64,000 bases of DNA from Acidobacteriota bacterium (GCA_016208485.1 JACQXY010000003.1:1-64000), one strand, 5' to 3'. Numbered from the stretch's first letter, positions 32,582 to 43,193 are shown. The notes: a model not told the origin generated them from the sequence alone. Made by a program: numbers and translations.

Positions 32582-34036
32582 TCAGAGGGCGATGAGGGTG
32601 GCGCCCGGCGCGAAATGGTTGAAGAAGTCGGGGAAGACCCCAACGGCGACCACCACGATGAGGGCGACGGCGATGGCGACGACGAGGGGGACCGGCACGC
32701 CGATCGGCGAAGGGTCCTCGGCCGGTCGGAGGTACATCTTCGCCCCCACCGACAGGTAGTAGTAGAGCCCCACGACGCTGTTCAGCACCATGACGGCGGC
32801 GAGCCAGGCCGTGCCGGAGTCGATCGCGGCTCCGAACACCAGGAACTTGGCCCAGAAGCCGGCGAGCGGCGGGATCCCGGCGAGCGACAGAAGGAAGAAG
32901 AGCATGGCGAGCGCGAGACCGGGCTCGCGCTCCGACAGGCCCTCGTAGTCGGAGATGAGGTTCCAGGGGCGCTTGCGGCCGACCGCCACGACGACCGCGA
33001 ACGCGCCGAGGTTCATGAACGAGTAGACGAGAATGTACGTGAGGGAGGCGGCGAAAGCCTGGCGCTGGATCGCGGCCCCCTGGCCGGCGACGACGCCGAG
33101 CGGCATCAGCATGTAGCCGGCATGCGCAATCGACGAGTACGCGAGCAGCCGCACGATGTTCGTCTGGGTGAGCGCGACGACGTTGCCGATGGTCATGGTC
33201 GCGACCGAGAGGATCGCGAGCCCCGGTCCCCAAGCCGTCGTCTGACCGCCGAAGGCGAGAAAGGCGACCTGGAGGAGGCCGGCGAACCCGGCCGCCTTGG
33301 ACGCGACCGAAAGAAAGGCCGCGACCGGCACCGGGGCCCCCTCGTAGGTGTCCGGGGCCCAGAAGTGGAACGGCACGGCCGAGACCTTGAACCCGAAGCC
33401 GGCGAGGATGAGCATGATGCTCGCCGTGACCAGCGGATCGTCGCCCCGGGCTTTCAGCGCGGCGCCTATCTCGGCGAGATTCGTCGATTGCGCAACGCCG
33501 TAGATCAGCGACATCCCGAACAGCATCACCGCCGAGGAAAGCACTCCGATCAGGAAGAACTTCAGCGCGGCCTCGGTCGAGCGGGGGTCCGTCTTGCGGA
33601 ACCCGGCGAGGAGGAACGCCGGGACGCTCACCATCTCGAGCGCGACGAAGAGCATCAGGAGGTCGCGGGCGCTCGCCATCAGCATGGCCCCGAGGAAACT
33701 CGACAGCAGCAGGAAGTAGAACTCACCCTGGGAGGACCGGAGACTGTCGTTCAGGTAGTCGGCAGACATCAGCACGACGACCACCGCGACCGCGAGGAAG
33801 AGGAACTTGAACAGCAGAGAGAAAGAGTCGAGGACGAACATCCCCCCGAACGTCGTGCGCCGCTCACCGACGAGCGTGAACAGCGCTCCGAGCGCCCCGA
33901 GCACCCCGAGGGCCGTCAGGGTCGAGTTCCACGCCTTGCGCTTCTCCGGAAGGAACAGGTCCACGCAGAGAACGGCGATCAGGGCCCCCGAGAGGATCAG
34001 CTCCGGGGCGACGGCGTGGTAGTCGATGGCCGGCAT
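32582..34036 (-). CDS. nuoN: Complex I subunit N, first operon
   Basis: A 484-residue antiporter-like proton channel subunit with about 14 helices. FKVSAVPFHFWAPDTYEGAP contains the conserved Lys and Pro of the channel, and LLAYSSIAHAGYMLMPLGVV is the matching central helix. It is the last of 11 genes in the operon that lacks nuoEFG. It is distinct from the paralog at 46571. Confidence 0.94.
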   Translation of the reverse strand: MPAIDYHAVAPELILSGALIAVLCVDLFLPEKRKAWNSTLTALGVLGALGALFTLVGERRTTFGGMFVLDSFSLLFKFLFLAVAVVVVLMSADYLNDSLRSSQGEFYFLLLSSFLGAMLMASARDLLMLFVALEMVSVPAFLLAGFRKTDPRSTEAALKFFLIGVLSSAVMLFGMSLIYGVAQSTNLAEIGAALKARGDDPLVTASIMLILAGFGFKVSAVPFHFWAPDTYEGAPVPVAAFLSVASKAAGFAGLLQVAFLAFGGQTTAWGPGLAILSVATMTIGNVVALTQTNIVRLLAYSSIAHAGYMLMPLGVVAGQGAAIQRQAFAASLTYILVYSFMNLGAFAVVVAVGRKRPWNLISDYEGLSEREPGLALAMLFFLLSLAGIPPLAGFWAKFLVFGAAIDSGTAWLAAVMVLNSVVGLYYYLSVGAKMYLRPAEDPSPIGVPVPLVVAIAVALIVVVAVGVFPDFFNHFAPGATLIAL

Positions 34037-34037
34037 C

Positions 34038-35570
34038 CTAGGAGAAGAACCCCGCGAGCTTGGACACGGCGCCGCCCGTCATCTCGAGCACCGCGCGCGG
34101 GTACACCCCGAGCGCGAGAATCCCGACGAGCAGCGGCGACCAGGCCGCCACCTCGACGGGCCGGACGTCGTCGATATGGGGGTCGTTCGCCCATCGCTCT
34201 CGCACCTGGCCGAGATTCAGACGCTGCAGAAGCCACAGGAAGTAGCCGGCCGTCAGGATCGTCCCGACCCCGCCGAGCACCGCGTAGGCCCGGAAGAGAG
34301 GGCTCGACAGGCCGCGCGCGGGGTTGAACGCCGCGAGCAGCGCGAGGACCTCGCCCCAGAACCCGGCCAGGCCGGGCAGCCCGAGCGAGGCGATCGCCGA
34401 GAAGGCGAGGATCGCCCCCATGCGCGGGAGCTTCAGCAGCATCCCCGGTCCGATGTCATCGATGACCCTGGTGTGGTACCGCTCGTACACCGAGCCGGCG
34501 AGGAAGAAGAGCATCCCGGTGATGATCCCGTGCGCGACCATCCCGAAGACCGCCGCGTTGATGCCGACGTCGGTGAGGGTCGCGATGCCGAGCATCACGA
34601 ACCCCATGTGCCCGACCGACGAGAAGGCGATCAACCGCTTGATGTCTTTCTGGGCAAGACAGTTGAGCGCGCCGTAGAGAATCGAGATCACCGCGAGGGC
34701 CCCGATGTAGGGCGCCCACTCCACCGCCCGCTCCGGAAGCATCGGGAGCGCGATCCGGATGAAACCGTACGTGCCCATCTTCAGAAGGATGCCGGCAAGG
34801 AGCACGCTCCCGACCGTCGGGGCGTCGCCGTGGGCGTCGGGGAGCCAGGTGTGGAACGGCCACATGGGGACCTTGATCGCGAACCCGAGGAAGAGCCCGA
34901 GGAAGATCATGTGCTCGAAGGCGGGGCTCCCGAAGGCCTGGTGCTGCAGGACGAGCATGTCGAACGTGTGCTTGCCGGTCGCCGGATCGACCGAGCGGAA
35001 GTACATCGCCAGGAATCCCAGCAGCATGAACACGCTCCCGAACAGCGTGTACAGGAAGAACTTGATCGCCGAGTACTCCTTGCGCTCGCTCCCCCAGACG
35101 GCGATCAGGAAGTACATCGGGACCAGCACCAGCTCCCAGAAGACGAAGAACAGCACCAGGTCGAGCGCGGTGAAAGTCCCGGCCATCCCGGTCTCGAGCA
35201 GAAGGATGAGCGCGAAGAACCCCTTCGGCTTGTGAGGCTTCGGCATGATCCGCTGCGAGTACAGGACGCAGAGGAACGTGAGGAGGACCGTGAGAAGCAG
35301 GAGCGGGAGCGCGATCCCGTCCACTCCCATGTGGTAGCGGGCGCCGATCGAGTCGATCCACCCCTTGTCGATCCCGAGCTGCATCTCGCCGGTTGAGCCG
35401 AAGTCGAAGCGCGCGAGCGCGATGACACCCGCGACCAGCGCCACCCCCGAAGCGACGAGCGCGGACATCTTGACGGCGGCCTCCCTGCCCTTCGGGAGAG
35501 CGGCGATGACTCCCGCGCCGGCAAGCGGCGCGAACACCGCCACGGTCAACACCCACTCGTCTAGCATCAT
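34038..35570 (-). CDS. nuoM: Complex I subunit M, first operon
   Basis: A 510-residue antiporter-like subunit. FWELVLVPMYFLIAVWGSER holds the conserved Glu, and IKVPMWPFHTWLPDAHGDAP with ILLKMGTYGFIRIALPMLP holds the channel lysines. It starts at ATG 35570 and is one base upstream of nuoN. Length is normal. Confidence 0.95.
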   Translation of the reverse strand: MMLDEWVLTVAVFAPLAGAGVIAALPKGREAAVKMSALVASGVALVAGVIALARFDFGSTGEMQLGIDKGWIDSIGARYHMGVDGIALPLLLLTVLLTFLCVLYSQRIMPKPHKPKGFFALILLLETGMAGTFTALDLVLFFVFWELVLVPMYFLIAVWGSERKEYSAIKFFLYTLFGSVFMLLGFLAMYFRSVDPATGKHTFDMLVLQHQAFGSPAFEHMIFLGLFLGFAIKVPMWPFHTWLPDAHGDAPTVGSVLLAGILLKMGTYGFIRIALPMLPERAVEWAPYIGALAVISILYGALNCLAQKDIKRLIAFSSVGHMGFVMLGIATLTDVGINAAVFGMVAHGIITGMLFFLAGSVYERYHTRVIDDIGPGMLLKLPRMGAILAFSAIASLGLPGLAGFWGEVLALLAAFNPARGLSSPLFRAYAVLGGVGTILTAGYFLWLLQRLNLGQVRERWANDPHIDDVRPVEVAAWSPLLVGILALGVYPRAVLEMTGGAVSKLAGFFS

Positions 35571-35579
35571 CTCGTCCCC

Positions 35580-37475
35580 CTAGAACTTCGTGAACAGGAA
35601 CGCCAGGATCGCCACCCCGGCGAAGAGCGCGGCCGCATAGCGCTGGACGTCGCCCGACTGCAGGTACCGCAGGATCCCGCCGCCCTTTCGGGTCCCGATG
35701 GCCGCCGAGACGCGGTCCCGGATCGGCCGCACGATACCCCGCATGTAGAACTCGTCCAGGTAGTACTTGTTCACGAGCAGCGTGTGGAACCACCCGAGGC
35801 GAAGGAGCGGGTCGCGCGCCGGAACTCGCGCGTAGAGCGCGCGGCCGAGCCCGATTCCGGCAAGGGCGACGACGACGGAGACGGCGATGAGGAGCAGGTG
35901 GGCCTCGGGGACGCGCGTCTCCCCCCCGACTCCGACCCAGGCGCCGAACCCCTTCTGCCAGCCTGGGAACCCGGCGAACCCCGCGACGAGCGAGAGGCCG
36001 GCGAGCACCCACAGCGGGCCGGTCATGGTCGCCGGCGACTCGTGCGGACGGCCGTGCCCGCGGTACTCCCCCTGGAACGTGAGGTGCACCGCGCGGGACA
36101 TGTAGAAGGCCGTCAGGAACGCCGTGACGATCCCTACCCCGTAGACGATGGAGCCGACAACGGGAGAGCCGTGGGCCGGGATCGTCCGCGCGCCCACCCG
36201 GAAGGCCTCCGTCAGGATCTCGTCCTTCGACCAGAAGCCGGCGAGCGGAGGGATCCCGGCGAGCGCCACCGAGCCGATCAGGAACGTCCGGTAGGTGTGC
36301 GGCATGAACTTCCTCAGGCCGCCCATCTCGCTCATGTTGTTCGAGTGCACCGCATGGATCACGCTCCCGGCGCCGAGGAAGAGCAGAGCCTTGAACCACG
36401 CGTGCGTGAACAGGTGGAAGATTCCGGCGTTGCCGGCTCCGACGCCGAGCGCGGCCATCATGTAGGCGAGCTGGCTCACCGTCGAGTACGCCAGCACCCG
36501 CTTGATATCGTCCTGGACCATAGCAAGCAGAGCGGCGAGGAGCATGGTGAACGCGCCGATGAGCGCGACCTCGTTCAGCGCCTGCGGGGAGGCCTCGAAG
36601 ACCGGGAAGAGGCGCGCGACCAGGAACACGCCGGCCGTCACCATGGTCGCGGCATGGATCAGGGCGCTCACCGGAGTCGGGCCGGCCATCGCGTCGGGCA
36701 GCCAGACGTGCAGCGGGAACTGCGCGCTCTTTCCGATCGCGCCGCCGAAGAGCAGGATCGCGGCCGCCGTCAGGGTGACGTGCGAGAGGTTGCCGTCCTC
36801 CACCTGGTGGATGATCTCCGTGATATTGAAGGTGCGTGCGGCGGCGAACAGCACGAAGACCCCGATCAGGAACGGGATGTCGCCGGTCTTGGTCGTGATA
36901 AACGCCTTGATGGCGGCGTCCGAGTTCGGTTTCTCCTCCCACCAGTGCCCGATGAGCAGGTACGAGCAGATGCCGACGAGCTCCCATCCGATCAGGAGCT
37001 GCATGAGGTTGTCGGCGATCACGAGGTTGAGCATCGAGCCGGTGAAGATGTTCAGGGCCGCGTAATACCAGGTGTACCGCCGGTCCCCGTGCATGTAGCC
37101 GAGCGAGTAGATCTGCACGAGCAGCGAGACGGTGGTGACGACGACGAACATGATCGAGGTGAGCCCGTCCAGGCGCATCCCGAGACCCAGCCCGAGATCA
37201 CGCCCGAGCGGGAACCACCGGACGGAGCGCAGGACGACCGGGCCGCCGCCGCCGACGTACCGGGTGACGAGGATGATGACCGACAGCAGCCAGGAGATGG
37301 AGGTGGCCGCGATGCCGACCTCGGCGCCCTTGCCCCGGAAGCGCTTGCCGAAGAACACGATGACCCCGACGGCGACGAACGGGAGCGCCGGGATGAGCCA
37401 GGCGTTGCCGGCGAAGAAGCCGGCGGCCTGCGCCGTGGCGTGGGCCTCCTCGTGGGCGAGCAGCACGGCTACCAT
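35580..37475 (-). CDS. nuoL: Complex I subunit L, first operon
   Basis: A 631-residue subunit starting at ATG 37475 and overlapping nuoK by seven bases. Conserved parts: [60 protein letters not shown] and the C-terminal lateral helix region. The distal proton channel of complex I is probably functional by these residues. Confidence 0.95.
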   Translation of the reverse strand: MVAVLLAHEEAHATAQAAGFFAGNAWLIPALPFVAVGVIVFFGKRFRGKGAEVGIAATSISWLLSVIILVTRYVGGGGPVVLRSVRWFPLGRDLGLGLGMRLDGLTSIMFVVVTTVSLLVQIYSLGYMHGDRRYTWYYAALNIFTGSMLNLVIADNLMQLLIGWELVGICSYLLIGHWWEEKPNSDAAIKAFITTKTGDIPFLIGVFVLFAAARTFNITEIIHQVEDGNLSHVTLTAAAILLFGGAIGKSAQFPLHVWLPDAMAGPTPVSALIHAATMVTAGVFLVARLFPVFEASPQALNEVALIGAFTMLLAALLAMVQDDIKRVLAYSTVSQLAYMMAALGVGAGNAGIFHLFTHAWFKALLFLGAGSVIHAVHSNNMSEMGGLRKFMPHTYRTFLIGSVALAGIPPLAGFWSKDEILTEAFRVGARTIPAHGSPVVGSIVYGVGIVTAFLTAFYMSRAVHLTFQGEYRGHGRPHESPATMTGPLWVLAGLSLVAGFAGFPGWQKGFGAWVGVGGETRVPEAHLLLIAVSVVVALAGIGLGRALYARVPARDPLLRLGWFHTLLVNKYYLDEFYMRGIVRPIRDRVSAAIGTRKGGGILRYLQSGDVQRYAAALFAGVAILAFLFTKF

Positions 37476-37774
37476 TTGAGGAGGTTCACCTCGTCCACGT
37501 TGATCGTCTCCCGCCGCCGGAACACGAGCAGCACGATGGCCAGTCCGACTCCCACCTCGGCGGCGGCCACGGTGATGATGAAGAGCGCGAAGATCTGACC
37601 GGTCGCGTTCCCCTGCCGGATCCAAGCGTCGAAGGCGATCAGATTCACGTTGACCGCATTGAGCATCAGCTCGATCCCCATGAGCACGAGGACGGCGTTC
37701 CGGCGCGCCAGCACTCCGTAGATCCCGAGGCTGAAGAGCAGAGCCCCGAGGGTGAGGACCCAGGCAAGGCTCAT
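37469..37774 (-). CDS. nuoK: Complex I subunit K, first operon
   Basis: A 101-residue, three-helix membrane subunit. The channel Glu residues lie in [14 protein letters not shown] and [14 protein letters not shown]. Normal length. Confidence 0.95.
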   Translation of the reverse strand: MSLAWVLTLGALLFSLGIYGVLARRNAVLVLMGIELMLNAVNVNLIAFDAWIRQGNATGQIFALFIITVAAAEVGVGLAIVLLVFRRRETINVDEVNLLKW

Positions 37775-37820
37775 CGGATCCCCGCCTTCCCCGCGCCGGT
37801 CGTCGAGAGTCGCTTCATCG

Positions 37821-38309
37821 TCAGTCCTTCTTCGCGAGCAGGATGGCCCCGACCAGCGCGGCGAGCAGCAGAACGGAGACCGCCTCGAACGGAAGCACGT
37901 AGCTGGTGAAGAGCGCGTTGCCGATGTCGGCGGTACGCACGGCGCGGACGAAGGTGATCCGCTCGTCGCCGAACGCGTGCCACACCAGCCAGGTGAGCAT
38001 GGCGAACGTTCCGGTCGCCACGATCGCGGCGATCCCCCGCTGCTGGTTGTCGAGCGCCCCGCGCCCGAGGGGGGCCTTGGTGAGCATGAGACCGAACAGC
38101 AACAGGACCACGATCGCGCCGACGTAGATGAGGATCTGGACCCACCCCACGAACTCCGCGCCGAGGAGCAGGAACAGCGCCCCGATCGCCGCGAGCACCG
38201 CGACCAGGAAGAGCGCGCCGTGCACTACGTTGCGCGCGGTCACCACGGCCACCCCGCCGGCCGCGGCGATCGCGCCGAGCGCGAGAAACGCCATCTCCTG
38301 GCCGGTCAC
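37821..38309 (-). CDS. nuoJ: Complex I subunit J, first operon
   Basis: A 162-residue membrane subunit starting at GTG 38309, inside the nuoI stop. [20 protein letters not shown] is the conserved third helix region with the pi-bulge segment; five hydrophobic segments are visible. It ends 46 bases before nuoK. Confidence 0.93.
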   Translation of the reverse strand: MTGQEMAFLALGAIAAAGGVAVVTARNVVHGALFLVAVLAAIGALFLLLGAEFVGWVQILIYVGAIVVLLLFGLMLTKAPLGRGALDNQQRGIAAIVATGTFAMLTWLVWHAFGDERITFVRAVRTADIGNALFTSYVLPFEAVSVLLLAALVGAILLAKKD

Positions 38310-39424
38310 GGGCTCCCACCTCCGCCCGGCCGGCCGGGCGCCCCACCGGGTCCGTCGCCGGCCCCCGGGCCACCCCGCCTGCGCTTCAGGACCCATGCCT
38401 TCTTCGCCATCGCGCGCGCCTCGCGCTCGGACTTCCCTTCCGCGAGCGCGCGCTGGTAGACCTCCTCGTCGATCTGGGGCGGCTCGTGGGAGGCCGATTC
38501 CGCTGGTGCCACCGCGGGGGCGGGCGCCGCCGCGGGAGCCGCTGCGAGAGCGGGCGCGGCCGCGGGCGCCGGAGCCGCCGGCGCTGCCGCGGCGGCCTTC
38601 TTCTGCTTCAGGACCCAGGCCTTCTTCGCCATCGCGCGCGCCTCGCGCTCGGACTTCCCTTCTGCGAGCGCCGTCTTCAAGACCTCCTCGTCGATCTGCG
38701 GAGCCTCGTGCACGCGGGCCTCGGCCGGAGCAGCCGGCGCGGCCGGGGCGGCAGTCGCGGTGGAAGCCGCCGGCGCGGCTGGAGCGGCAGTCGCGACGGG
38801 AGCCGCGGGTGCGCGCGCGGGAGCCGCCGGCGGTCCGATCACCCTCGCCTTGGCGGAGACCTCCTTCGGGGGCTCGGCGCCGTCTTCGAGCGCCGGCGGC
38901 GGGAGGACCCGGCTCACCCACTCGCCGAGCGTCGGCATCTCGTGCGTCAGGTCGCCGATCTCGGCGGTCGAGTACTCGAAATGGGGCGACCAGAAGAGCG
39001 CGTCGAACGGGCAGACCTCGACGCAGATGCCGCAGTACATGCACAGCGCGAAGTCGATCGCGAAGCGGTCGAGCACGTTGCGGGTCCGCGCGCGCGCGCC
39101 CGGCTCCTTCGGGGGAACGACGTCCTTGTGGCTCTCGATGTAGATACACCAGTCGGGGCACTCGCGCGCGCAGAGCATGCAGACGGTGCAGTTCTCCTGC
39201 TTGAAGGCGATCACCCCGCGCGTGCGCGCCGGCAGGTCTGGCTTCTCGTGCGGGTACTGCTGGGTGACCGAGCGCCGAAGCATCGTCCGCAGGGTGACCC
39301 CGAGGCCCTTCGCCAGCCCGTAGGCCGGGCCGATCCCCCCCAGGCGCGTTATCGCTCGATCGAGGCCGCGGCACCGGCTCCGCTCGCCCCCGACCGCGGC
39401 GCGCGCCGGCGCTTCGACGGCCAC
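38306..39424 (-). CDS. nuoI: Complex I subunit I (2x4Fe-4S ferredoxin) with duplicated C-terminal module
   Basis: A 372-residue protein, more than twice the usual length. Residues about 20-170 are a normal NuoI with two intact clusters: [12 protein letters not shown] and [12 protein letters not shown]. After about 185 comes an Ala/Pro-rich tail containing two 35-residue modules at 239-273 and 313-347. They share PQIDEEV and [19 protein letters not shown] followed by VLK. The coding DNA of the two is also nearly identical (38606-38710, 38384-38488). The modules look like amphipathic basic helices on flexible linkers. NuoI of the second operon has none of this. Confidence 0.92.
   Translation of the reverse strand: MAVEAPARAAVGGERSRCRGLDRAITRLGGIGPAYGLAKGLGVTLRTMLRRSVTQQYPHEKPDLPARTRGVIAFKQENCTVCMLCARECPDWCIYIESHKDVVPPKEPGARARTRNVLDRFAIDFALCMYCGICVEVCPFDALFWSPHFEYSTAEIGDLTHEMPTLGEWVSRVLPPPALEDGAEPPKEVSAKARVIGPPAAPARAPAAPVATAAPAAPAASTATAAPAAPAAPAEARVHEAPQIDEEVLKTALAEGKSEREARAMAKKAWVLKQKKAAAAAPAAPAPAAAPALAAAPAAAPAPAVAPAESASHEPPQIDEEVYQRALAEGKSEREARAMAKKAWVLKRRRGGPGAGDGPGGAPGRPGGGGSP
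38384..38710 (-). repeat. Two 105-bp direct repeats in the nuoI tail
   Basis: Copies at 38384-38488 and 38606-38710 begin with CTTCAGGACCCA on the plus strand and end in the CTCGTG stretch. Most positions are identical; differences cluster in the part coding YQRA against LKTA. They are separated by 117 bp of Ala/Pro-rich coding sequence. Confidence 0.85.
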
Positions 39425-40411
39425 CTAGAACACCACCTTGAAGACGCCGGTTAGAAGGATGTTCGCGAGCGCGACGGGAATCATGTACTTCCATGCCATC
39501 TTCTGGAGCTGGTCCTCGCGCATCCGGGGATAGGTCGCCCGCAGCCAGATGATGAAGAAGGCGAGCGCGCCGATCTTCGCGAAGGTCCAGACCGGCCCGG
39601 GAATCCAGCCGACCAGGAACCCGTGCCACCCTCCGAGGTACATCACGGTCGCGACACCCGACAGCGCGACCACGCCGGCGTACTCGGCGAGCAGGAACAT
39701 CGCCATCTTGATCCCGGTGTACTCGGTCATGTGCCCGAAGATGATCTCGGAGTCGGCGACCGGCATATCGAAGGGGGGGCGCGAAAGCTCGGCGAGGCTC
39801 GCGAGCACGAAGAGCGCGAATCCCGCTATCTGAGGGAGCACGAACCAGTAGTGGTCCTGCGCCTCGACGATCCCGACGAGCGACAGCGATCCGGCCTGCA
39901 TCGCGACGGCCGCGGCGGCGAGCACCAGCGGCAGCTCGTAGGCGATGAGCTGAGCGGCGGCGCGCAGCGCGCCGATGAGAGAGAACTTGTTCGCGCTCGC
40001 CCAGCCGGCCGCGAGCACCCCGATCACGCCGACCGTCGAGATGGCCATGACGTAGAAGAGGCCGAGGTCCATGTTCTCGCCCCACCAGCCGCCCGGGCCG
40101 AATGGGATCACGAGGAAGATCATGATCACCGGCACCACCACGAGCACCGGCGCGATCGTGAACACGAACCGGTCGGCGGCACGCGGGACGATGTCCTCCT
40201 TCTGGATGAACTTCACGCCGTCGGCCACGAGCTGCGCCCAGCCGTGGAAGCGTCCGGCCTCCATCGGCCCGAGCCGGGCCTGCATGTGGGCAAGCACTTT
40301 GTGTTCCGCGTACCCGACGACGATCGGCGCCACCAGGAACAGCACGAGGATGGCCCCGAGCTTCAGCCCGAGGATCGCCCAAGCGTTCTCGAAGTACCGG
40401 TCGAGGATCAT
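39425..40411 (-). CDS. nuoH: Complex I subunit H, first operon
   Basis: A 328-residue membrane subunit that helps form the quinone channel. LSRPPFDMPVADSEIIFGHM and GHMTEYTGIKMAMFLLAEY are the conserved quinone-loop residues, and QARLGPMEAGRFHGWAQLVA is the N-terminal amphipathic part. It follows nuoD by seven bases. Confidence 0.95.
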   Translation of the reverse strand: MILDRYFENAWAILGLKLGAILVLFLVAPIVVGYAEHKVLAHMQARLGPMEAGRFHGWAQLVADGVKFIQKEDIVPRAADRFVFTIAPVLVVVPVIMIFLVIPFGPGGWWGENMDLGLFYVMAISTVGVIGVLAAGWASANKFSLIGALRAAAQLIAYELPLVLAAAAVAMQAGSLSLVGIVEAQDHYWFVLPQIAGFALFVLASLAELSRPPFDMPVADSEIIFGHMTEYTGIKMAMFLLAEYAGVVALSGVATVMYLGGWHGFLVGWIPGPVWTFAKIGALAFFIIWLRATYPRMREDQLQKMAWKYMIPVALANILLTGVFKVVF

Positions 40412-40418
40412 CGCGCCG

Positions 40419-41594
40419 TCACCGGTCCACGTCCCCGACGACGAAGAACACGCTGCCGAGGACCGCGATCATGTCGGGGACGAGGATCCCCGGCAAGAGG
40501 TACGGGATCATGCTCACGTTCGAGAACGACGCGGTTCGCATCTTCAGTCGCCACGGGGTCTTGTCCCCGCGCGACACCAGGTAGTACCCACACTCGCCGA
40601 GCGGGTTCTCCGTGCGCTGGTATATCCAGCCCTCCGGCGCCTTGATCGTCTTCGGCATCTTGGGGGGCATCACGGGGCCGGACGGGATCCGGTCGTGCAC
40701 CTGCTCGATGATGCGCAGCGACTCCTCCATCCGGCGAAAGAGGACCCAGAAGCGGTCGAAGGAGTCGCCGTTCTTGCCGACGGGGACGTCGAACTCGACT
40801 TGGTCGTACCGCAGGTAGGGCTCGGTCTTGCGGGAGTCCTCCGCGACCCCGCAGGCCTGCAGGATCGGGCCCGACACGCCGAAGTCCTTCGCGACGTTGC
40901 CGGGGAGGGCCCCAACGCCCACCGTGCGCTTGCGGAAGATCTGATTGCCCAGCAGGAGACCCTCGTAGTCGGCCAGGCGGTTGCGAACCTTGCGCACCAG
41001 CTCCGCCGACCGCCTCAGGAACCCCTTCGGGAGATCGTCCTTCAAGCCCCCGATCCGGTTGAAGGTGAAGTGGAGACGGCCCCCGGTCGCGGCCTCGAGG
41101 ATCTCCTGGATGTCCTCGCGCTCGCGGAACGCGTAGAAGACCGGCGTGATCGCGCCGAGCTCGAGCCCGTAGGAGCCGATGAACACGAGGTGGTTCAGCA
41201 CGCGGTTCCACTCGGCGAGGAGCATCCGGATCCATTGCGCGCGCTCGGGCACCTCGAGGCCCATCAGACGCTCGACCGCGATCGCCACCCCCAGCTCGTT
41301 GCAGAACGCCGACAGCCAGTCGTGGCGGTTGACGAGCGCGATGATCTGCCGGTAGTCGCGCGCCTCGGCGAGCTTCTCGAATCCCCGGTGCATGTAGCCG
41401 ATCACCGGCTCCGCGGTGTGAATCCGCTCGCCGTCCAGCGTGATGACCACCCGGAGAACGCCGTGGGTCGACGGGTGCTGCGGCCCGATGTTCAGGGTCA
41501 TCTCCCGGGTCGCAAGATCCCCCTCGGCGACTGTGACGGCGACCGCCGAGCCGGGCTCTCCGGGGAGGGTGATGGTCCGGGACTCCGGGGTCAC
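40419..41594 (-). CDS. nuoD: Complex I subunit D, first operon
   Basis: A 391-residue 49-kDa-type subunit starting at GTG 41594, overlapping nuoC by four bases. [15 protein letters not shown] at about 35-49 carries the quinone-site His, and PVIGYMHRGFEK follows. Full length, no break. Together with NuoB it forms the quinone pocket. Confidence 0.95.
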   Translation of the reverse strand: MTPESRTITLPGEPGSAVAVTVAEGDLATREMTLNIGPQHPSTHGVLRVVITLDGERIHTAEPVIGYMHRGFEKLAEARDYRQIIALVNRHDWLSAFCNELGVAIAVERLMGLEVPERAQWIRMLLAEWNRVLNHLVFIGSYGLELGAITPVFYAFREREDIQEILEAATGGRLHFTFNRIGGLKDDLPKGFLRRSAELVRKVRNRLADYEGLLLGNQIFRKRTVGVGALPGNVAKDFGVSGPILQACGVAEDSRKTEPYLRYDQVEFDVPVGKNGDSFDRFWVLFRRMEESLRIIEQVHDRIPSGPVMPPKMPKTIKAPEGWIYQRTENPLGECGYYLVSRGDKTPWRLKMRTASFSNVSMIPYLLPGILVPDMIAVLGSVFFVVGDVDR

Positions 41595-42181
41595 GACTTC
41601 GCCTCCTCGTGGCGTTCCTCGGGCTCCTTCTGGCCCGGCCACTCCTTGGCCTCCCGGGTGATCAGCAGGAAGTCCTTGCGGAGCGGGAACCCCTCGAAGT
41701 TGACCGGCAGCTCGAGCTTGGCGAGGTTCGGGTGGCCGGCGAAGCCGATGCCGAACATCTCGGCGGTCTCGCGCTCGTGCCAGTTCGCCCCGCGCCAGAC
41801 GCCGGAAAGGGTCGCGAGCGAACCCCCCTCGCGCGGCACCAGGGTCTTCAGGTTCAGGTGGTGCTGGCGACGCACCGCGTAGACGTGGCAGACGACCTCG
41901 AGCCCTTCGCCCTGGTCGACCGAGGGGCTCGGCGCCTGAGCGCGTCCGGGCTTCCCCCTCGGTGGGGGCGCCTCTGCCCCCCGGTCCCCCCCGCGGTCCA
42001 CGGCAGTGAGGAAAGTGAAGAAGTCGAAGCCGCACCGGCCGCATGTCCGCAGGTGCGTCGCCGCCTCGAGCCAGCGCTCGGGAGCGACCCACACCGCCGC
42101 CTGGCCTTGCGGGGTCAGCTCGTCGCGCTCGACGAGGCCGGTGGCCTCCCGAACGTGTGAGACGAGATCCTCGGGCGTCAT
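41591..42181 (-). CDS. nuoC: Complex I subunit C, first operon
   Basis: A 196-residue 30-kDa-type subunit. The signature [20 protein letters not shown] is intact. Between about residues 63 and 93 a Pro/Gly/Arg-rich insertion ([20 protein letters not shown] and onward) interrupts the domain and is absent from the paralog at 59697. It overlaps nuoB by four bases (ATGA). Confidence 0.94.
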   Translation of the reverse strand: MTPEDLVSHVREATGLVERDELTPQGQAAVWVAPERWLEAATHLRTCGRCGFDFFTFLTAVDRGGDRGAEAPPPRGKPGRAQAPSPSVDQGEGLEVVCHVYAVRRQHHLNLKTLVPREGGSLATLSGVWRGANWHERETAEMFGIGFAGHPNLAKLELPVNFEGFPLRKDFLLITREAKEWPGQKEPEERHEEAKS

Positions 42182-42717
42182 CTCGCGGACAGATCGATCG
42201 GCCCGATCGGGCCTCCGGTGACAATGGGGGCGCGCTCGCGCCGCTCGTACCGCTCCTTGAGCGACTCCGAGCCGATGGACTTCTGGAGCTTCAGGATGCC
42301 CTCGAGCAGGGCCTCGGGACGCGGGGGGCAACCGGGAACGTAGACGTCCACCGGGATGATCTGGTCGACCCCCTTGGTGACCGAGTAGGAATCCCAGTAG
42401 GGGCCGCCGCAGTTCGAGCAGGACCCGAAGCTGATCACGTACTTCGGCTCGGGCATCTGGTCGTAGACGCGCTTGAGGGCCGGCGCCATCTTGTCGGTGA
42501 GCGTGCCGGCCACCAGGAGAAGGTCGCCTTGCCGGGGGCCGTGGGCGAACGGGATGACGCCGAGCCGGATGAAGTCGTGGCGAGAGGTCGAGGCGGCGAT
42601 GAACTCGATCGCGCAGCACGCGAGGCCGAAGTTGATCACCCACAGGGAGTAGCGGCGACCCCAGTTGAGGATGAACTTGATGGGCTGCGGAACCTCGACC
42701 TTGTCGACTATGCCCAC
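42178..42717 (-). CDS. nuoB: Complex I subunit B, first operon
   Basis: A 179-residue subunit carrying cluster N2. Ligands: GLACCAIEF (two Cys), [10 protein letters not shown], and [11 protein letters not shown]. All are present. It ends with the usual short extension. N2 passes electrons to the quinone. Confidence 0.96.
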   Translation of the reverse strand: MGIVDKVEVPQPIKFILNWGRRYSLWVINFGLACCAIEFIAASTSRHDFIRLGVIPFAHGPRQGDLLLVAGTLTDKMAPALKRVYDQMPEPKYVISFGSCSNCGGPYWDSYSVTKGVDQIIPVDVYVPGCPPRPEALLEGILKLQKSIGSESLKERYERRERAPIVTGGPIGPIDLSAR

Positions 42718-42730
42718 CGGGGCACCGCCC

Positions 42731-43117
42731 TCACAGCCACTCGAGGACCTTCTTCCTCCAGGCGTAGAGCAGCCCGACGGCGAGCACGCCGATGAACACG
42801 ACCATCTCCGCCAGAACGAGGCCGGGGTTCCGGCTGCGCTCGAAGACGACCGCCCAGGGGAACAGGAACACGCTCTCGACGTCGAAGATCACGAACAGGA
42901 ACGCGAAGATGTAGTAGCGGACCTGCGTCTGGCTCCAGCCCTCGCCGACCGGGTCGATGCCGCACTCGTACGTGGTGAGCTTCTCGCGATGGGGCTTGCG
43001 CGGGCGCATGAGCCGGTTGAAGAGGAAGGCCACGGCCACGAAGGCGACGCCGAAGATCGAGAGCGCCGCGATCGTGCCGTACTGCCAGAAGTAGCCGCTC
43101 ACGCCATCCCTCCCCAC
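42731..43117 (-). CDS. nuoA: Complex I subunit A, first operon
   Basis: A 128-residue three-helix subunit. [20 protein letters not shown] and [16 protein letters not shown] are family signatures. It is the first gene of the operon; a promoter lies about 77 bases upstream. A start at the GTG five codons downstream is possible. Confidence 0.94.
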   Translation of the reverse strand: MGRDGVSGYFWQYGTIAALSIFGVAFVAVAFLFNRLMRPRKPHREKLTTYECGIDPVGEGWSQTQVRYYIFAFLFVIFDVESVFLFPWAVVFERSRNPGLVLAEMVVFIGVLAVGLLYAWRKKVLEWL

Positions 43118-43193
43118 GCGGACAGCCTCAGACGCCCACGTTCACGCCGAGAAATCGTTCGCTCGTGAATCGGATCACGTGGCCGCGCGGGGC

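Noticed and set aside
35784-37598. Plus-strand frames of 500-900 codons across the nuo, tuf and htpX genes
   Set aside because: They are rich in Glu, Asp, Arg and His in the way mirror frames of hydrophobic genes are, and each lies opposite a well-supported gene.
38384-38710. Insertion sequence or attachment site
   Set aside because: The two 105-bp repeats are in the same reading frame of nuoI and code for the same protein module; there is no transposase and no inverted ends.
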